A stretch of DNA of 64,000 bases from an uncultured Cohaesibacter sp. (GTDB lineage Bacteria; Pseudomonadota; Alphaproteobacteria; Rhizobiales; Cohaesibacteraceae): assembly GCF_963662805.1 (NCBI RefSeq), contig NZ_OY759862.1, positions 124,001 to 188,000 on the forward strand. Reading direction: 5' to 3'. The translations under genes were made by a program, and so were the position numbers. Below, piece by piece: positions 8,028 through 16,391 of the stretch. The notes beneath the pieces were generated by a model. The model was not told where the DNA came from, searched no databases, and was given only the letters and a program-made list of their open reading frames with translations. The stretch's first letter is position 1. The number at the start of each line of letters is the position of its first letter.

Positions 8028-8525
8028 TCAGACCTCCTGTCTTGCGCGATTGAGGGGATAACGGGGACTTGGAATATTGTGCTCGGCGGCAATGGCCGTG
8101 GTCTCGCAGGCAATGTCGATCTGCCAGTCCCAGCGCCCGGCCTGCTGACCGACCAATTGATCGGAGACCAGGTAGAAGGGCTTGCAACCATCAAGGCGCA
8201 CATTCTGAGCCGCCCTACGGATCGTCTCGATAGCGCCATAGGCATGGAGCCGCTCGTCTTCGGCTCCGCCACGCAAGGCATAGATATAGAGCGCCAAGGT
8301 GAACTGCAGCTCGCGCACCTGCCGGATCTGGTCAGCGGGTTTGCTGTAGCGGGAGCCGGAATAGTGAACGAGGCAAACCGCCTCCATCCGCGCCATGTCG
8401 AAGTCTTCGGGCTTGTCCGGAAATGGTGCGATATAATAGGGCGACGGCAGGAAGGTCTTCAGCCGTTCAACAAGGCCCGCTTCCAGTTTGCTCAGTTGGT
8501 CTGTTTTGATGATGAGATCAGTCAA
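8028..8525 (-). CDS. Mu gp37-like tail/connector protein (DUF1834)
   Basis: A 165-residue protein matching the DUF1834/Mu gp37 position and character: an N-terminal helical part (LSKLEAGLVERLKTFLP) and a beta-rich middle with QIRQVRELQFTLALYI. It probably forms part of the head-tail interface or tail terminator. Its start overlaps the preceding gp36 stop by 8 bp, which suggests translational coupling. Confidence 0.75.
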   Translation of the reverse strand: MTDLIIKTDQLSKLEAGLVERLKTFLPSPYYIAPFPDKPEDFDMARMEAVCLVHYSGSRYSKPADQIRQVRELQFTLALYIYALRGGAEDERLHAYGAIETIRRAAQNVRLDGCKPFYLVSDQLVGQQAGRWDWQIDIACETTAIAAEHNIPSPRYPLNRARQEV

Positions 8526-9000
8526 AGCCGTATCCTTTCAAAACATGGTCAGCCCGCCCAACCGGGAAGGCACTGAGGATCCCGGACCCATCCTCGGCGG
8601 ATGCTTCATCAACACCGGGCAGATCGAGATCAGCGCGGCCTGCATGGATGTCCTTGAGCCAGCTGATCACATCCCGATAGCGGTCACGCCATTCATCCGA
8701 CACACCGGACGTGTCGTGGACCCGATCCCGAAGCCAATAGATGACAAGGGTCTCGGCTGCGCCCTTGAGAGCTTCGGGCATATCCCCGGACACCATGGCC
8801 TCAAGGGCCGGATAGCGGGATTTGACATATCCCGCGATCATGCTCTGGGCGCGTTTGAGCTGCCAGCCAAGACGGGCCTGATCAATCTGCCGACCGGCAG
8901 CACCGTTCCAGCCACCTGTCCCGCAAAGAGCAAGCAAGTCCTTCTCGTCCTGTCGGGCAATCAGCTCATCGACCGTTAGATAGGATCCCGTCTCAGCCAT
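8518..9000 (-). CDS. Mu gp36-like head-tail connector (DUF1320)
   Basis: A 160-residue DUF1320-family protein. Its N-terminus (YLTVDELIARQDEKDLLAL) and the helix RAQSMIAGYVKSRYPA are typical of this head-completion adaptor family (Mu gp36). The C-terminal third is acidic and ends GRADHVLKGYGF. It lies between the gp35-like and gp37-like genes, as in Mu. Confidence 0.8.
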   Translation of the reverse strand: MAETGSYLTVDELIARQDEKDLLALCGTGGWNGAAGRQIDQARLGWQLKRAQSMIAGYVKSRYPALEAMVSGDMPEALKGAAETLVIYWLRDRVHDTSGVSDEWRDRYRDVISWLKDIHAGRADLDLPGVDEASAEDGSGILSAFPVGRADHVLKGYGFD

Positions 9001-9012
9001 GGTCTAACGCGC

Positions 9013-9483
9013 CTATTCGCCCTGAGGATCAGTTTTGAGGGCGGCAGACTGCGCCTGGACGTCCGCCCAGATGTCCTTGACCTCATCGGCAGAGACATCA
9101 AAGCCGACCAGTTTTTCGATCACGCTCACCTTTGGCTCACCGGCCTTGGTGAGATCCGTGTCCGATTTGAGATGCTGGAAGGCATTGCGAATAGCGGCAC
9201 GTCGCAAGTCAGGATCGCCAGATACATCAAGCACAAGGGGATCTGCATCCGGGGTATCGGCGGAAGCCGGATCTGACTGCTGATCAGGGGCGTCGGCAAG
9301 ATCGATGGTTGCGTCTTCAGCATCATCCTCATCAGCCGGTTCACCGATCACCTTGAGCTTCAGGAGCTGTTTGGCTTCCTTCTCGGTGAGCGTGATGGCG
9401 TTATGATCCGGATCGTCGGGCTTATAGAGCGTGCCATTGTGGCGGACGGCAGAAAGAACGGGATAAGTCTTCTTGTCAGTCAT
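9013..9483 (-). CDS. Mu gp35-like small head protein
   Basis: A 156-residue protein in the gp35 slot, directly after the major capsid gene. The N-terminal 50 residues (HNGTLYKPDDPDHNAITLTE and KEAKQLLKLKVI) match the short gp35-like segment. A very acidic Ala/Asp-rich linker follows, then a C-terminal helical part. The function is not known. The acidic linker is longer than in the compact versions of this family. Confidence 0.55.
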   Translation of the reverse strand: MTDKKTYPVLSAVRHNGTLYKPDDPDHNAITLTEKEAKQLLKLKVIGEPADEDDAEDATIDLADAPDQQSDPASADTPDADPLVLDVSGDPDLRRAAIRNAFQHLKSDTDLTKAGEPKVSVIEKLVGFDVSADEVKDIWADVQAQSAALKTDPQGE

Positions 9484-9556
9484 CGTTTGAGGCTTTCAAG
9501 TGAGAGGGAATTGAGCGGTGGGTCAACTGCCCAGGCCGCTCATAATGTCCTGGTGA

Positions 9557-10495
9557 TCAGGCGACTGCGTTTTGGATCAGGAAGCCTGCACGATTGGCAA
9601 CGATGAACTCTTTGACGCTTTCACCGGAGCGAACCAGTTTGCCACCGCGCAAACCCATGTTGGCAGGAAGGGTTCCGGCAATCTTCTTGCCGAGCTGGGC
9701 CGTGAAGCCGAAGGTCAAACCACCGGACGTATCAGCGGTGCGATCAATGAACTGACCGGAAATGGTGTTGTCCCAGACGCGATGCAGTTCCGCATTCTCA
9801 CCCGGTTTGTTGATGTTGACCCGGCTTTCGCCGACGAGAATACGCTTGACTTCGAGCAGTTCGGCAATCTGGGCACGGGTGGCGCGGCCTTCATCACCGC
9901 TGTTGCCATGAACGGCTTTCATGACCTTTGGATGCTTGCGGAAGGCACGCCAGGCGCGAAAGCCAAAGGTGATCTGGTTGGGCTTGTGCCAACAGGTGGA
10001 CATCAGATCTTCGACCAGCGAGATCGGATCGGAAGCCTCATCCGTCAACAGATCCGTGCCGGACAGAGCCTCAACATGATCGGGATGATAATTGGCAGGA
10101 TCGGTGATCAACCTTGCGACACGCACTTCACGATCCAGCATGATAATGTTGGTGGCCCGCTCGGTTGCCCGGCTTTCCGGATTATACTTGTTGCGTTTGG
10201 CTTCGGTGATGGTGGCATTGTCGAGAGGGATGTCGATCCCAAAGTCCTCGACCGAGCCATCCTTCTCTTCGCCTTCCAGCTCAACCTGGTTCGGTGCAGA
10301 ACGGCGACCCACCTTGGTGTCGGGAATGGTGAAGGCTTCCGCTTCATTGTAGCTCTGCCATTTGAAATTGATGCCAGGCACGTCAACGCGCGGCAGCACA
10401 TCATCGGCAATCAGTGCGTAATCGGGATTGCGGTAGGCAATAGCGACCGCAGTGAGTGTCGGACTTTCGGTAAATTGGTCGGTAGCGGTCGACAT
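9557..10495 (-). CDS. Phage major capsid protein
   Basis: A 312-residue major head protein of the type found in many Mu-like prophages of Alpha- and Gammaproteobacteria. It occupies the gpT slot. Conserved runs include ADDVLPRVDVPGINFKW, FTIPDTKVGRRSAPNQVE, LDREVRVARLI and the C-terminal GLTFGFTAQLGKKIAG. The HK97-like fold is expected from the family. It lies between the decoration gene and the connector genes. Confidence 0.85.
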   Translation of the reverse strand: MSTATDQFTESPTLTAVAIAYRNPDYALIADDVLPRVDVPGINFKWQSYNEAEAFTIPDTKVGRRSAPNQVELEGEEKDGSVEDFGIDIPLDNATITEAKRNKYNPESRATERATNIIMLDREVRVARLITDPANYHPDHVEALSGTDLLTDEASDPISLVEDLMSTCWHKPNQITFGFRAWRAFRKHPKVMKAVHGNSGDEGRATRAQIAELLEVKRILVGESRVNINKPGENAELHRVWDNTISGQFIDRTADTSGGLTFGFTAQLGKKIAGTLPANMGLRGGKLVRSGESVKEFIVANRAGFLIQNAVA

Positions 10496-10533
10496 AGCGA
10501 GACCTTTCCAAGAGGGGTTAAGGATGAACGGCC

Positions 10534-10911
10534 TTAGCCGTGGAGGATGGCAGGCTGAATGAGGACATGCCCGATGGTGCCAACCTTGGCATCTTCCATG
10601 GCGCGTCCGATGATCGGAACCGAACTGCCTTCTGCCGGTTCCGCCTTGATGGCGCGGCCAGTGGCATCGGAAGTGACCGGATCGCCATAGGCGACAACAC
10701 CGCCGAATTCGACTTCGCGGATATCGTCGAGACAGACATCCACCCGGCTATTGGCGGCAGCGGCACCACGGATCGCGGTCGTGCCCAGCAGCACATCTCC
10801 GACGCCAGCCCTGGCAACCATGCCTTCTTCAGACCCGAAGGTGACCAGACGGCGCTTTTCGATAAGCCCCTCTGCCATGAAATTCTTGATCAGCCCTACA
10901 TGCTGCTGCAT
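10534..10911 (-). CDS. Capsid decoration-like protein (DUF2190)
   Basis: A 125-residue DUF2190-type protein. It has the small beta-rich repeats of this family: RRLVTFGSEEGMVARAG, VEFGGVVAYGDPVTSDATG and IIGRAMEDAKVGTIGHVLI. Such proteins sit between protease/scaffold and major capsid genes and are likely capsid-stabilising. The start is followed immediately by MQQHVGLIKNF, and a strong Shine-Dalgarno-like purine run (GAGACGAGAAC) precedes it. Confidence 0.75.
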   Translation of the reverse strand: MQQHVGLIKNFMAEGLIEKRRLVTFGSEEGMVARAGVGDVLLGTTAIRGAAAANSRVDVCLDDIREVEFGGVVAYGDPVTSDATGRAIKAEPAEGSSVPIIGRAMEDAKVGTIGHVLIQPAILHG

Positions 10912-10949
10912 TGTTCTCGTCTCCAGATTAAAGGGGGAATGGGCGCGGC

Positions 10950-11465
10950 TTAGTCTGTTAGGCCACGCTTCTGGCGGATGTGGGAAATAGCGTCGGACGT
11001 GGAGACCTCAATCCCCGCTTCGCGCTGGGAGACCTGGAAGGCAATCGCCTCATTGGCGATGACCTCGGGATCAGGCTCCTTACCGTCGGGCGCATCGCCC
11101 AGATCCATCTCGCCAAACTGGATGATCGGAGGCTGGGTCTTCAGCACGTCTTTGAGAAGCTCGACCAGGTCCGCCTTTTTGGTCTCATCTCCATCGGCAA
11201 ACTCGATCTCGTCCGCATCAAGCTCAGAAGCGCCATCAAGCAGAGCCACCACCTTGACCCGGTTGCCCGAAGGCAGACGGCCATCATCGACAAGGCCTTC
11301 GGCAAAGGCGACATGGGTCTCATGGCGCTGTTCGGCTTCCCGCTCGTCCAGTTCTGCCTGACGTGCGTTCAGCTCGGCCTCCCGTTCAGCAAAGGCAAGC
11401 TCGGCTTCGCTTGGCTGTGTGGAGGCAGTTTGAGAGGGTTTGGATTTGGCAGGCTTCAGGGCCAT
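10950..11465 (-). CDS. Nested capsid scaffold (gpZ-like), internal start within gpI
   Basis: In frame within the protease gene, ATG at 11465 (MALKPAKSKPSQ) is preceded by GAGGA at about 8-nt spacing. It would give the 171-residue C-terminal scaffold alone. The segment has a long charged heptad region (AFAEREAELNARQAELDERE) followed by a conserved helical end. Mu makes the scaffold Z exactly this way from the 3' part of gene I. The signal is visible in the sequence; use of the start is inferred. Confidence 0.6.
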   Translation of the reverse strand: MALKPAKSKPSQTASTQPSEAELAFAEREAELNARQAELDEREAEQRHETHVAFAEGLVDDGRLPSGNRVKVVALLDGASELDADEIEFADGDETKKADLVELLKDVLKTQPPIIQFGEMDLGDAPDGKEPDPEVIANEAIAFQVSQREAGIEVSTSDAISHIRQKRGLTD

Positions 11466-12116
11466 GGTGGGTTCCTCGTCTTCAGAAAATTCGGGGGAAG
11501 GAATGTCGGGAGGCAGATCGCCAGCATCGTCGATCCAGCGGATCTGATAGTCCGGCAGCACATTGTCTGCGGTCTCCAGACCTTCATTGGCGATCAGCCA
11601 GTCACGGAAACGGCGAAAGATGCTGGCAACATCCTTGAAGGCGGCATCCGCAAACTCGACGGCGACGACATCATCCGCGTCACCGGCAAATTCCACCGGC
11701 TTCAAACCGGGCACAGCAGGAGCCACGGCCCCAAGAAACCCGACATGTTTGGGATAGAGGGCATCGCCCGCAGGATTGGAGCTTGCTCCGGGCTTATAGA
11801 AAGCCATCGAAACGCGCTTGTAGCGATGCTGCGCAACCGCATCGGCGAACTGTGGCTCCAGATCACCGATCTCGGCAAAGAGGCGATCCGCCTCATCATC
11901 ATAGGAAAAGGCCTTCACCCAGCCATAGGCGGGATCGTCAGTCTTGGGATGACCAACAACGACAGGCACAGGATATGCGTCAGGATCATAACGCTGAGCC
12001 AGACCAGCCAGGTCTTCAGCAGACGCACTGAACGCCATGCCGCCCATCGCCGTAAACGTGCCCGGACGGAACACCTCAATGCGTTTCGTTTTGTTTTTGT
12101 CATCAACCTTGGCCAC
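10950..12116 (-). CDS. Phage prohead protease (Mu gpI-like)
   Basis: A 388-residue Mu I-family protease/scaffold. The GTG start at 12116 is preceded by AAGGAG at 7-nt spacing; the longer ATG at 12137 would place that signal inside the gene. The protease half (residues about 1-190) has FRPGTFTAMGG, VPVVVGHPK with a His, and the block YKRVSMAFY, consistent with the family's Ser/His catalytic core. The second half (from about residue 218) is a charged coiled-coil scaffold that also has its own internal start. Palindrome copy C is 61 bp upstream. Confidence 0.85.
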   Translation of the reverse strand: MAKVDDKNKTKRIEVFRPGTFTAMGGMAFSASAEDLAGLAQRYDPDAYPVPVVVGHPKTDDPAYGWVKAFSYDDEADRLFAEIGDLEPQFADAVAQHRYKRVSMAFYKPGASSNPAGDALYPKHVGFLGAVAPAVPGLKPVEFAGDADDVVAVEFADAAFKDVASIFRRFRDWLIANEGLETADNVLPDYQIRWIDDAGDLPPDIPSPEFSEDEEPTMALKPAKSKPSQTASTQPSEAELAFAEREAELNARQAELDEREAEQRHETHVAFAEGLVDDGRLPSGNRVKVVALLDGASELDADEIEFADGDETKKADLVELLKDVLKTQPPIIQFGEMDLGDAPDGKEPDPEVIANEAIAFQVSQREAGIEVSTSDAISHIRQKRGLTD

Positions 12117-12415
12117 GCCGCATCTCCTTGGGATCAAGTTGATGGCAACATGGCAGGTAATATGACAGCGCTCGCCGGAACTGTTCCGGGGGCACTGTCA
12201 TTGCTGGTTTTATTTGGGAATTTGATGCCCTTCTAGCACCAATGGCAGATGAGGGGCAACCCACCCGCGCCAATAGGCCCTATATAGCCCTCTAACGCGC
12301 CTTTAACGCGGCTCGCCGGAATTTTGGGTATGGTGGGGGCTGGGAGGGGCACAAAGCGCGACAGAGACAAATTGTCGGACACGCTAGGCTGAGCAATGTT
12401 AAAAGGGGCGAATGG
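12117..12415. other. Gene-free stretch upstream of the protease
   Basis: No convincing gene. It contains palindrome copy C with a possible -10 box, a second partial copy (GCTCGCCGGAATTTT, 12310-12324) and a CTAACGCGCC motif also present near 9004 and 21572. Phage-type sequence seems to end in this stretch and the inserted cargo to begin; the exact junction is not visible. Confidence 0.4.
12177..12187 (-). promoter_or_regulatory. Late-promoter palindrome copy C (upstream of protease)
   Basis: GGAACAGTTCC followed by GGCG on the minus strand, non-coding, 61 bp upstream of the protease GTG. Fourteen bases beyond the dyad lies TATTAC, a plausible -10 element. In Mu, the C-activated promoter PI lies at the same place, before gene I. 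The match in location supports activator-dependent late transcription. Confidence 0.55.
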
Positions 12416-13910
12416 TGTTGAAAAAGTCGCTCTTGAAGTAATCGCTTGGTCCTGATTCAATCCTTTTAGGAAAAAGGGGGGATTTGCGAATGTTGGGGCC
12501 AAGGCAAGTTGCGCAGGCAGCACTCTTTTATGAATTTTCGATTGAAGATCACGTTCCTGCTGATCACTTGTTGAGGAAGGTCGACCACTTTCTCGATCTG
12601 AGTGAAGTCAGATCTTTCCTTGCTCCCTATTACAGCAGCCAGGGTCGTCCTTCGATTGATCCAGAACTGATGATCCGGATGTTGTTGGTCGGCTACATTA
12701 TGGGCATTCGCTCTGAACGGCGCATCTGTGAGGAGGTTCACCTGAACCTGGCCTATAGATGGTTTTGCCGTTTGGACTTGGATGACCCTGTTCCTGACCA
12801 TTCGACATTTTCCAAGAACAGACATGGCCGTTTCCGGGATAGCGATCTTTTCCGTCACCTCTTCGAACTGGTGTTGGCCCGCTGCATCGCAGAGGGGCTT
12901 GTCGGTGGGGAGGCTTTGGGTGTTGATGCTTCTATCGTGCAAGCTGATGCAAAGCGGCTGAACAAAGTTGAAGCATCAGATTGGACGCCAGAACGGATCA
13001 CGCGGGCGACAGAAGAATACTTCGAGACCCTTGATGATGCCGCTTTCGGCGCAGCAACCACAGTGAAGCCAAAGGTGCTATCGCCGGTTGATCCGGCAGC
13101 ACGCTTTACTGGAGCAAAGAAGGCCTATTCGATCTTTGCCTATTCCACTAACTATCTAGTGGACTTGGATAATGCCGTGATTGTTGACGTTGAAACAACA
13201 GCGCCAATCCGGCAGGCGGAAGTCAATGCCGCACTGGATATGGTTGATCGTGTTGAGGAGAAGTTCGGAATTTATCCTGAGCGCTTCGTCGGTGATGGCG
13301 CTTATGGCAATGCCGAGACACTTGCTTGGCTAGTTCATGAAAAAGGTATCGAGCCACATGTTCCTGTCCTCGACAGATCGCAACGGCTCGACCAGACATT
13401 CTCGAGGACCGACTTCAAATTCGACTACGAGAATGACCGATACATTTGCCCTGATGGCAAAGAACTGCTGCCCAATCGCCGTCAATTCCAGACAATCCGA
13501 CCTAAGGTGAAGGATGATGAAAACATCCGATATCGTGCTGCGAAGGCGGACTGCCATAACTGTGAGTTGAAGTTCAGATGCTGCCCCAATACTGCCACCC
13601 GACACATCACCAGATCGATCCATGAAGGAGCGCGAGACTTCGCCCGAGATCTGGCAGATACCGATGCCTATATTGCCTCTAGGCACGCCAGGCGAAAAGT
13701 TGAGATGCTGTTCGCTCACATGAAGAAGATCATGGGGCTGAATAGACTGCGTCTTCGAGGACCAAATGGAGCAAAAGACGAGTTCACACTGGCAGCCACA
13801 GCGCAGAACCTGCGCAAGATGGCAAAGCTGCTCCCAACACCAGCATGAGGGAGCGTCGAGCCTCCCAAAACCACCCTTCATTTTGCGCTGCAACACATAA
13901 TTTTTCAACA
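12416..13910 (+). mobile_element. IS1182-family insertion sequence, about 1.5 kb
   Basis: One full-length transposase ORF is flanked by short terminal inverted repeats, TGTTGAAAAA at 12416 and TTTTTCAACA at 13901-13910. The flanks (GAATGG left, GAATTGG right) are similar but not a clean duplication, so the exact ends and target repeat are uncertain. The element lies at the left edge of the cargo island, next to the phage/cargo junction. Confidence 0.7.
12490..13848 (+). CDS. IS1182-family transposase
   Basis: A 452-residue DDE transposase that appears intact. The N-terminus has the DUF772-type block (RPSIDPELMIRMLLVGYIMG, RRICEEVHLNLAYRWFC, DPVPDHSTFSKNRHGRF). Catalytic-core candidates are Asp in GGEALGVDASIV, Asp in RFVGDGAYGNAET and Glu in RRKVEMLFAHMKK. 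A Cys cluster (CHNCELKFRCC) lies between the second and third motif. ATG at 12490 follows an AAAGGGGGG purine run; an in-frame TTG at 12484 is possible. Confidence 0.85.
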   Translation: MLGPRQVAQAALFYEFSIEDHVPADHLLRKVDHFLDLSEVRSFLAPYYSSQGRPSIDPELMIRMLLVGYIMGIRSERRICEEVHLNLAYRWFCRLDLDDPVPDHSTFSKNRHGRFRDSDLFRHLFELVLARCIAEGLVGGEALGVDASIVQADAKRLNKVEASDWTPERITRATEEYFETLDDAAFGAATTVKPKVLSPVDPAARFTGAKKAYSIFAYSTNYLVDLDNAVIVDVETTAPIRQAEVNAALDMVDRVEEKFGIYPERFVGDGAYGNAETLAWLVHEKGIEPHVPVLDRSQRLDQTFSRTDFKFDYENDRYICPDGKELLPNRRQFQTIRPKVKDDENIRYRAAKADCHNCELKFRCCPNTATRHITRSIHEGARDFARDLADTDAYIASRHARRKVEMLFAHMKKIMGLNRLRLRGPNGAKDEFTLAATAQNLRKMAKLLPTPA

Positions 13911-14105
13911 GAATTGGCGGAAACCGGTCATTTTCTGCAGGTGCGAAATCCGTGGTACCGCAGGCGAAAGCGGACGATTATGAGTCTTCCCGAGATGAAA
14001 GCGTGCAGCCATCGGCTGTCTATGATAAGATCAGCACAACCAGTCGGCTGATCTGGTTGCGATTTCTTTCAGCCCCCATTGATTTAAAGCTGAAGGAACG
14101 CCGAT

Positions 14106-14927
14106 ATGCGAATGCACTTTGGGTGCCGATTTTCTTTTTCACTTCCTGCCCCCACTCCTATGATCCTGTTGCTCAACGTGCACTATTCAAGAGCCAGCGA
14201 TCTCGAACGCCCAGATCTTCTCGTTGTTGATCCTGCTATTCCGATCGAAGCATTCAGGGACCCGTTCGGAAACTGGGGCAACCGGATCTTGGCACCTGCG
14301 GGCACGGTCACGGTTTCCACTGACGGTGTGATAAGGGATTCTGGCACTCCGGATCCCATCAAAGAAGACGCTCTTCAGATGCCGGTCGAGCAGTTGCCAA
14401 GCGAGGTGTTGACCTATCTTCTGCCTAGCCGATATTGCGAATCCGACCTGCTATCCGATTTTGCATGGCAGACCTTTAGTCACACTCCTTTGGGATGGAA
14501 GCGAGTTCAGGCCGTTTGCGATTATGTTCATAAACAAATTCTCTTCGGCTACGAGCATTCGAGGCCGACCCGAACTGCTCTGGAAACGCATCAAGAGCGA
14601 GTTGGCGTATGTCGCGACTTTACCCACCTGGCAATAGCCTTTTGCCGCTGCCTTAATATTCCCGCACGTTACTGCACGGGCTACATTAGCGACGTGGGGC
14701 AGGGAGTGGTGGATGCGCCAATGGACTTTGCCGCCTGGATGGAGGTTTTTCTCGGAGGACGTTGGTGGGTATTCGATCCGCGCAACAACGATCTCCGCTT
14801 TGGCCGCGTTCTTATTGCGCGCGGTCGTGATGCGGCTGATGTGCCCATGGCTCACAGTTTCGGACAGCACGAACTGACGGACTTCTCGGTCTGGATAGAT
14901 GAAGTGTCTGGCAGTCGTTCCTTGTGA
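14106..14927 (+). CDS. Transglutaminase-like cysteine protease family protein
   Basis: A 273-residue protein. The N-terminal 100 residues form the beta-rich bacterial transglutaminase N-domain (a tetrad FGNWGNRILAPAG). The papain-like core follows: Cys in ERVGVCRDFTHLAIAFCR, then MDFAAWMEVFLGGRWWVFDPRNND. The position usually occupied by the catalytic His (HAW) is Ala here, though the following Asp is present; this subfamily often shows that form. It likely acts as a protease or amidase of unknown substrate. The first 15 or so residues are doubtful and a later start (MILLLNVHYS) is possible. Confidence 0.7.
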   Translation: MRMHFGCRFSFSLPAPTPMILLLNVHYSRASDLERPDLLVVDPAIPIEAFRDPFGNWGNRILAPAGTVTVSTDGVIRDSGTPDPIKEDALQMPVEQLPSEVLTYLLPSRYCESDLLSDFAWQTFSHTPLGWKRVQAVCDYVHKQILFGYEHSRPTRTALETHQERVGVCRDFTHLAIAFCRCLNIPARYCTGYISDVGQGVVDAPMDFAAWMEVFLGGRWWVFDPRNNDLRFGRVLIARGRDAADVPMAHSFGQHELTDFSVWIDEVSGSRSL

Positions 14928-15232
14928 TGCGGACGTAAAATTGGCGTCTATCCATGCCCTCAAAAAAGGTTATTCTTCATGGTACTAGAATAAAAGATGT
15001 ATTGTCTAAGTTTAAAAAAATTGTTTCGCTTGGGACTGGCAGAAATTTAATAAGCTTGCAAAATAAATAATTAGCTCTATATATAGAATATCCGCAATAG
15101 CGGCGCGAAAAATTCTTTCTGCCTTCTAATTTAATTTTCCAGATTGTGACACTCTGCTCTCCAAGGCCTATGTGGCTTTGGATGTTTGTCAGAGTGGGTC
15201 AGAGTCTGAACATGTTCGAAGAGGCATCAATC
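14928..15232. other. AT-rich leader upstream of first cold-shock gene
   Basis: No ORF with coding character. The stretch is strongly AT-rich (runs such as TTTAAAAAAATTG and CTATATATAG) and probably holds the promoter and long 5' leader usual for cold-shock genes. Confidence 0.4.
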
Positions 15233-15442
15233 ATGACAATTGGTACAGTGAAATATTACAACGCAACGACGGGCTTCGGTGCTATTAAACCGAACAACGG
15301 CACCAAAGAGGCTCTCGTTCATATCTCAGACATCGAGCGGGCAGGTATGACCAGCCTGATCGACGGTTTGCAGCTTTCCTATGACCTGCAAAGAAACGCT
15401 TGCGGTAAACGGCAGGCGGTCAATCTCCAACTCGTTGACTAA
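15233..15442 (+). CDS. Divergent cold-shock (CspA-like) protein
   Basis: A 69-residue single cold-shock domain. ATG at 15233 has GAGG at 8-nt spacing. Compared with the canonical paralog at 15974, RNP1 KGFGFI is TGFGAI and RNP2 DAFVHI is EALVHI. Two RNA-stacking aromatic positions and a Lys are therefore lost. The rest (GTVKYYNATTG, HISDIERAG, ending VNLQLVD) keeps the fold pattern. It may bind nucleic acid weakly or have another role. Confidence 0.8.
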   Translation: MTIGTVKYYNATTGFGAIKPNNGTKEALVHISDIERAGMTSLIDGLQLSYDLQRNACGKRQAVNLQLVD

Positions 15443-15460
15443 AAATTTCGGAGGCTGCGC

Positions 15461-15703
15461 ATGGGCGCAATCTTCTCAAAAAAGGAAAATTTAATGACCA
15501 GTATTGCCAGATCCAAGGCAGAATCACGGCTCGCTGCTATTCAGAAGTCTCAAAAAGAGGCGATGAACGAGCAAGAAGAGCGGACACTTAAAACCCGCGA
15601 AAATATCTCACGGCTTAGGGCGCTGCGGCTCGCCAAAGAAAGCGAAGATCGGGACCTGAAGCTGACAAAAAAGCCTGTGCGAAGACGGCAGAAGGCACGC
15701 TAA
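15461..15703 (+). CDS. Small basic helical protein linked to cold-shock gene
   Basis: An 80-residue, highly charged, Arg/Lys/Glu-rich helical protein ending KKPVRRRQKAR. It starts 18 bp after the divergent csp gene. Two starts are possible: 15461 with GGAGG at 6-nt spacing, or 15494 with AAGGA at 7-nt spacing. It weakly resembles the short DUF6481-type proteins that often sit beside cold-shock genes in Alphaproteobacteria. That family link is tentative; no function is known. Confidence 0.55.
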   Translation: MGAIFSKKENLMTSIARSKAESRLAAIQKSQKEAMNEQEERTLKTRENISRLRALRLAKESEDRDLKLTKKPVRRRQKAR

Positions 15704-15973
15704 AGTGCTCCCGTCTCACAGCATTGTTCTGGCTTGCTTTCAATTATTATTTCAATGATTTTTATCGTAATGATGTAAAATTATTGAAAATACTATATAT
15801 GAATATATTTTTATCCGAAATTTTAAAATAAAGCTGGCTATTTCCGAATTGATAGTCTACGTAATGAATGCAATTTAATTTCGCAATTCTGTTCCTTTCG
15901 GCCCAGCATTCGACGTTGAGGCTGCCAATTCGCCGCATATCGCGGGCGATATATTTATAAGGAACACAGTAAT

Positions 15974-16183
15974 ATGATTACTGGTACAGTTAAATTCTTC
16001 AATTCCACCAAAGGTTTCGGTTTCATTGCTCCTGATGACGGCGGCAAAGATGCTTTCGTTCATATCTCAGCTGTCGAACGCTCTGATATCTTCTCCCTTA
16101 CCGAAGGCCAGAAGATCTCCTACGAGTTGGAATCCGGTCGAGATGGAAAAAGCTCTGCAGTGAATCTGCAAGCAGCTGACTGA
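15974..16183 (+). CDS. cspA: Cold-shock protein, CspA family
   Basis: A canonical 69-residue cold-shock domain: GTVKFFNSTKGFGFIAPDDG (RNP1 KGFGFI) and DAFVHISAVERS (RNP2), ending VNLQAAD. It acts as an RNA chaperone on single-stranded RNA. The ATG at 15974 follows AAGGAACACAG. A 270-bp AT-rich leader precedes it, as is typical for thermosensitive csp mRNAs, and a strong terminator follows directly. It is monocistronic. Confidence 0.9.
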   Translation: MITGTVKFFNSTKGFGFIAPDDGGKDAFVHISAVERSDIFSLTEGQKISYELESGRDGKSSAVNLQAAD

Positions 16184-16189
16184 TAAGCT

Positions 16190-16226
16190 ATCGAGCCGGC
16201 ATGCATCATGCCGGCTCGATGTTTTT
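16190..16226 (+). terminator. Rho-independent terminator after cspA
   Basis: A perfect 14-bp stem (ATCGAGCCGGCATG / CATGCCGGCTCGAT) with a 3-nt loop, followed by GTTTTT, starts 7 nt after the cspA stop. It is one of the clearest terminators in the window. Confidence 0.9.
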
Positions 16227-16391
16227 GGCAGAACAAAATGGGAACAAATTCATTAGAGCCGTAACCAAAGATAATTCTAAATATAACCTTGTCTTTCAGA
16301 CGCTCTAATCATCCTTATTTCTAATAAATTACATGTGTATTTAGTTCGAGCGATAAGGCTCTACAAAACTACTACCGATTGGAAGCTAATC

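Noticed and set aside
10980..12236. Long plus-strand ORF of 418 codons
   Set aside because: It is the antisense shadow of the protease gene; the product has no domain pattern and the minus-strand gene has family motifs and a Shine-Dalgarno.
13952..14230. Plus-strand ORF of 92 codons before the transglutaminase gene
   Set aside because: It begins with plausible residues but has no start signal, overlaps the transglutaminase start and matches no family; possibly a fragment, not supported enough to list.
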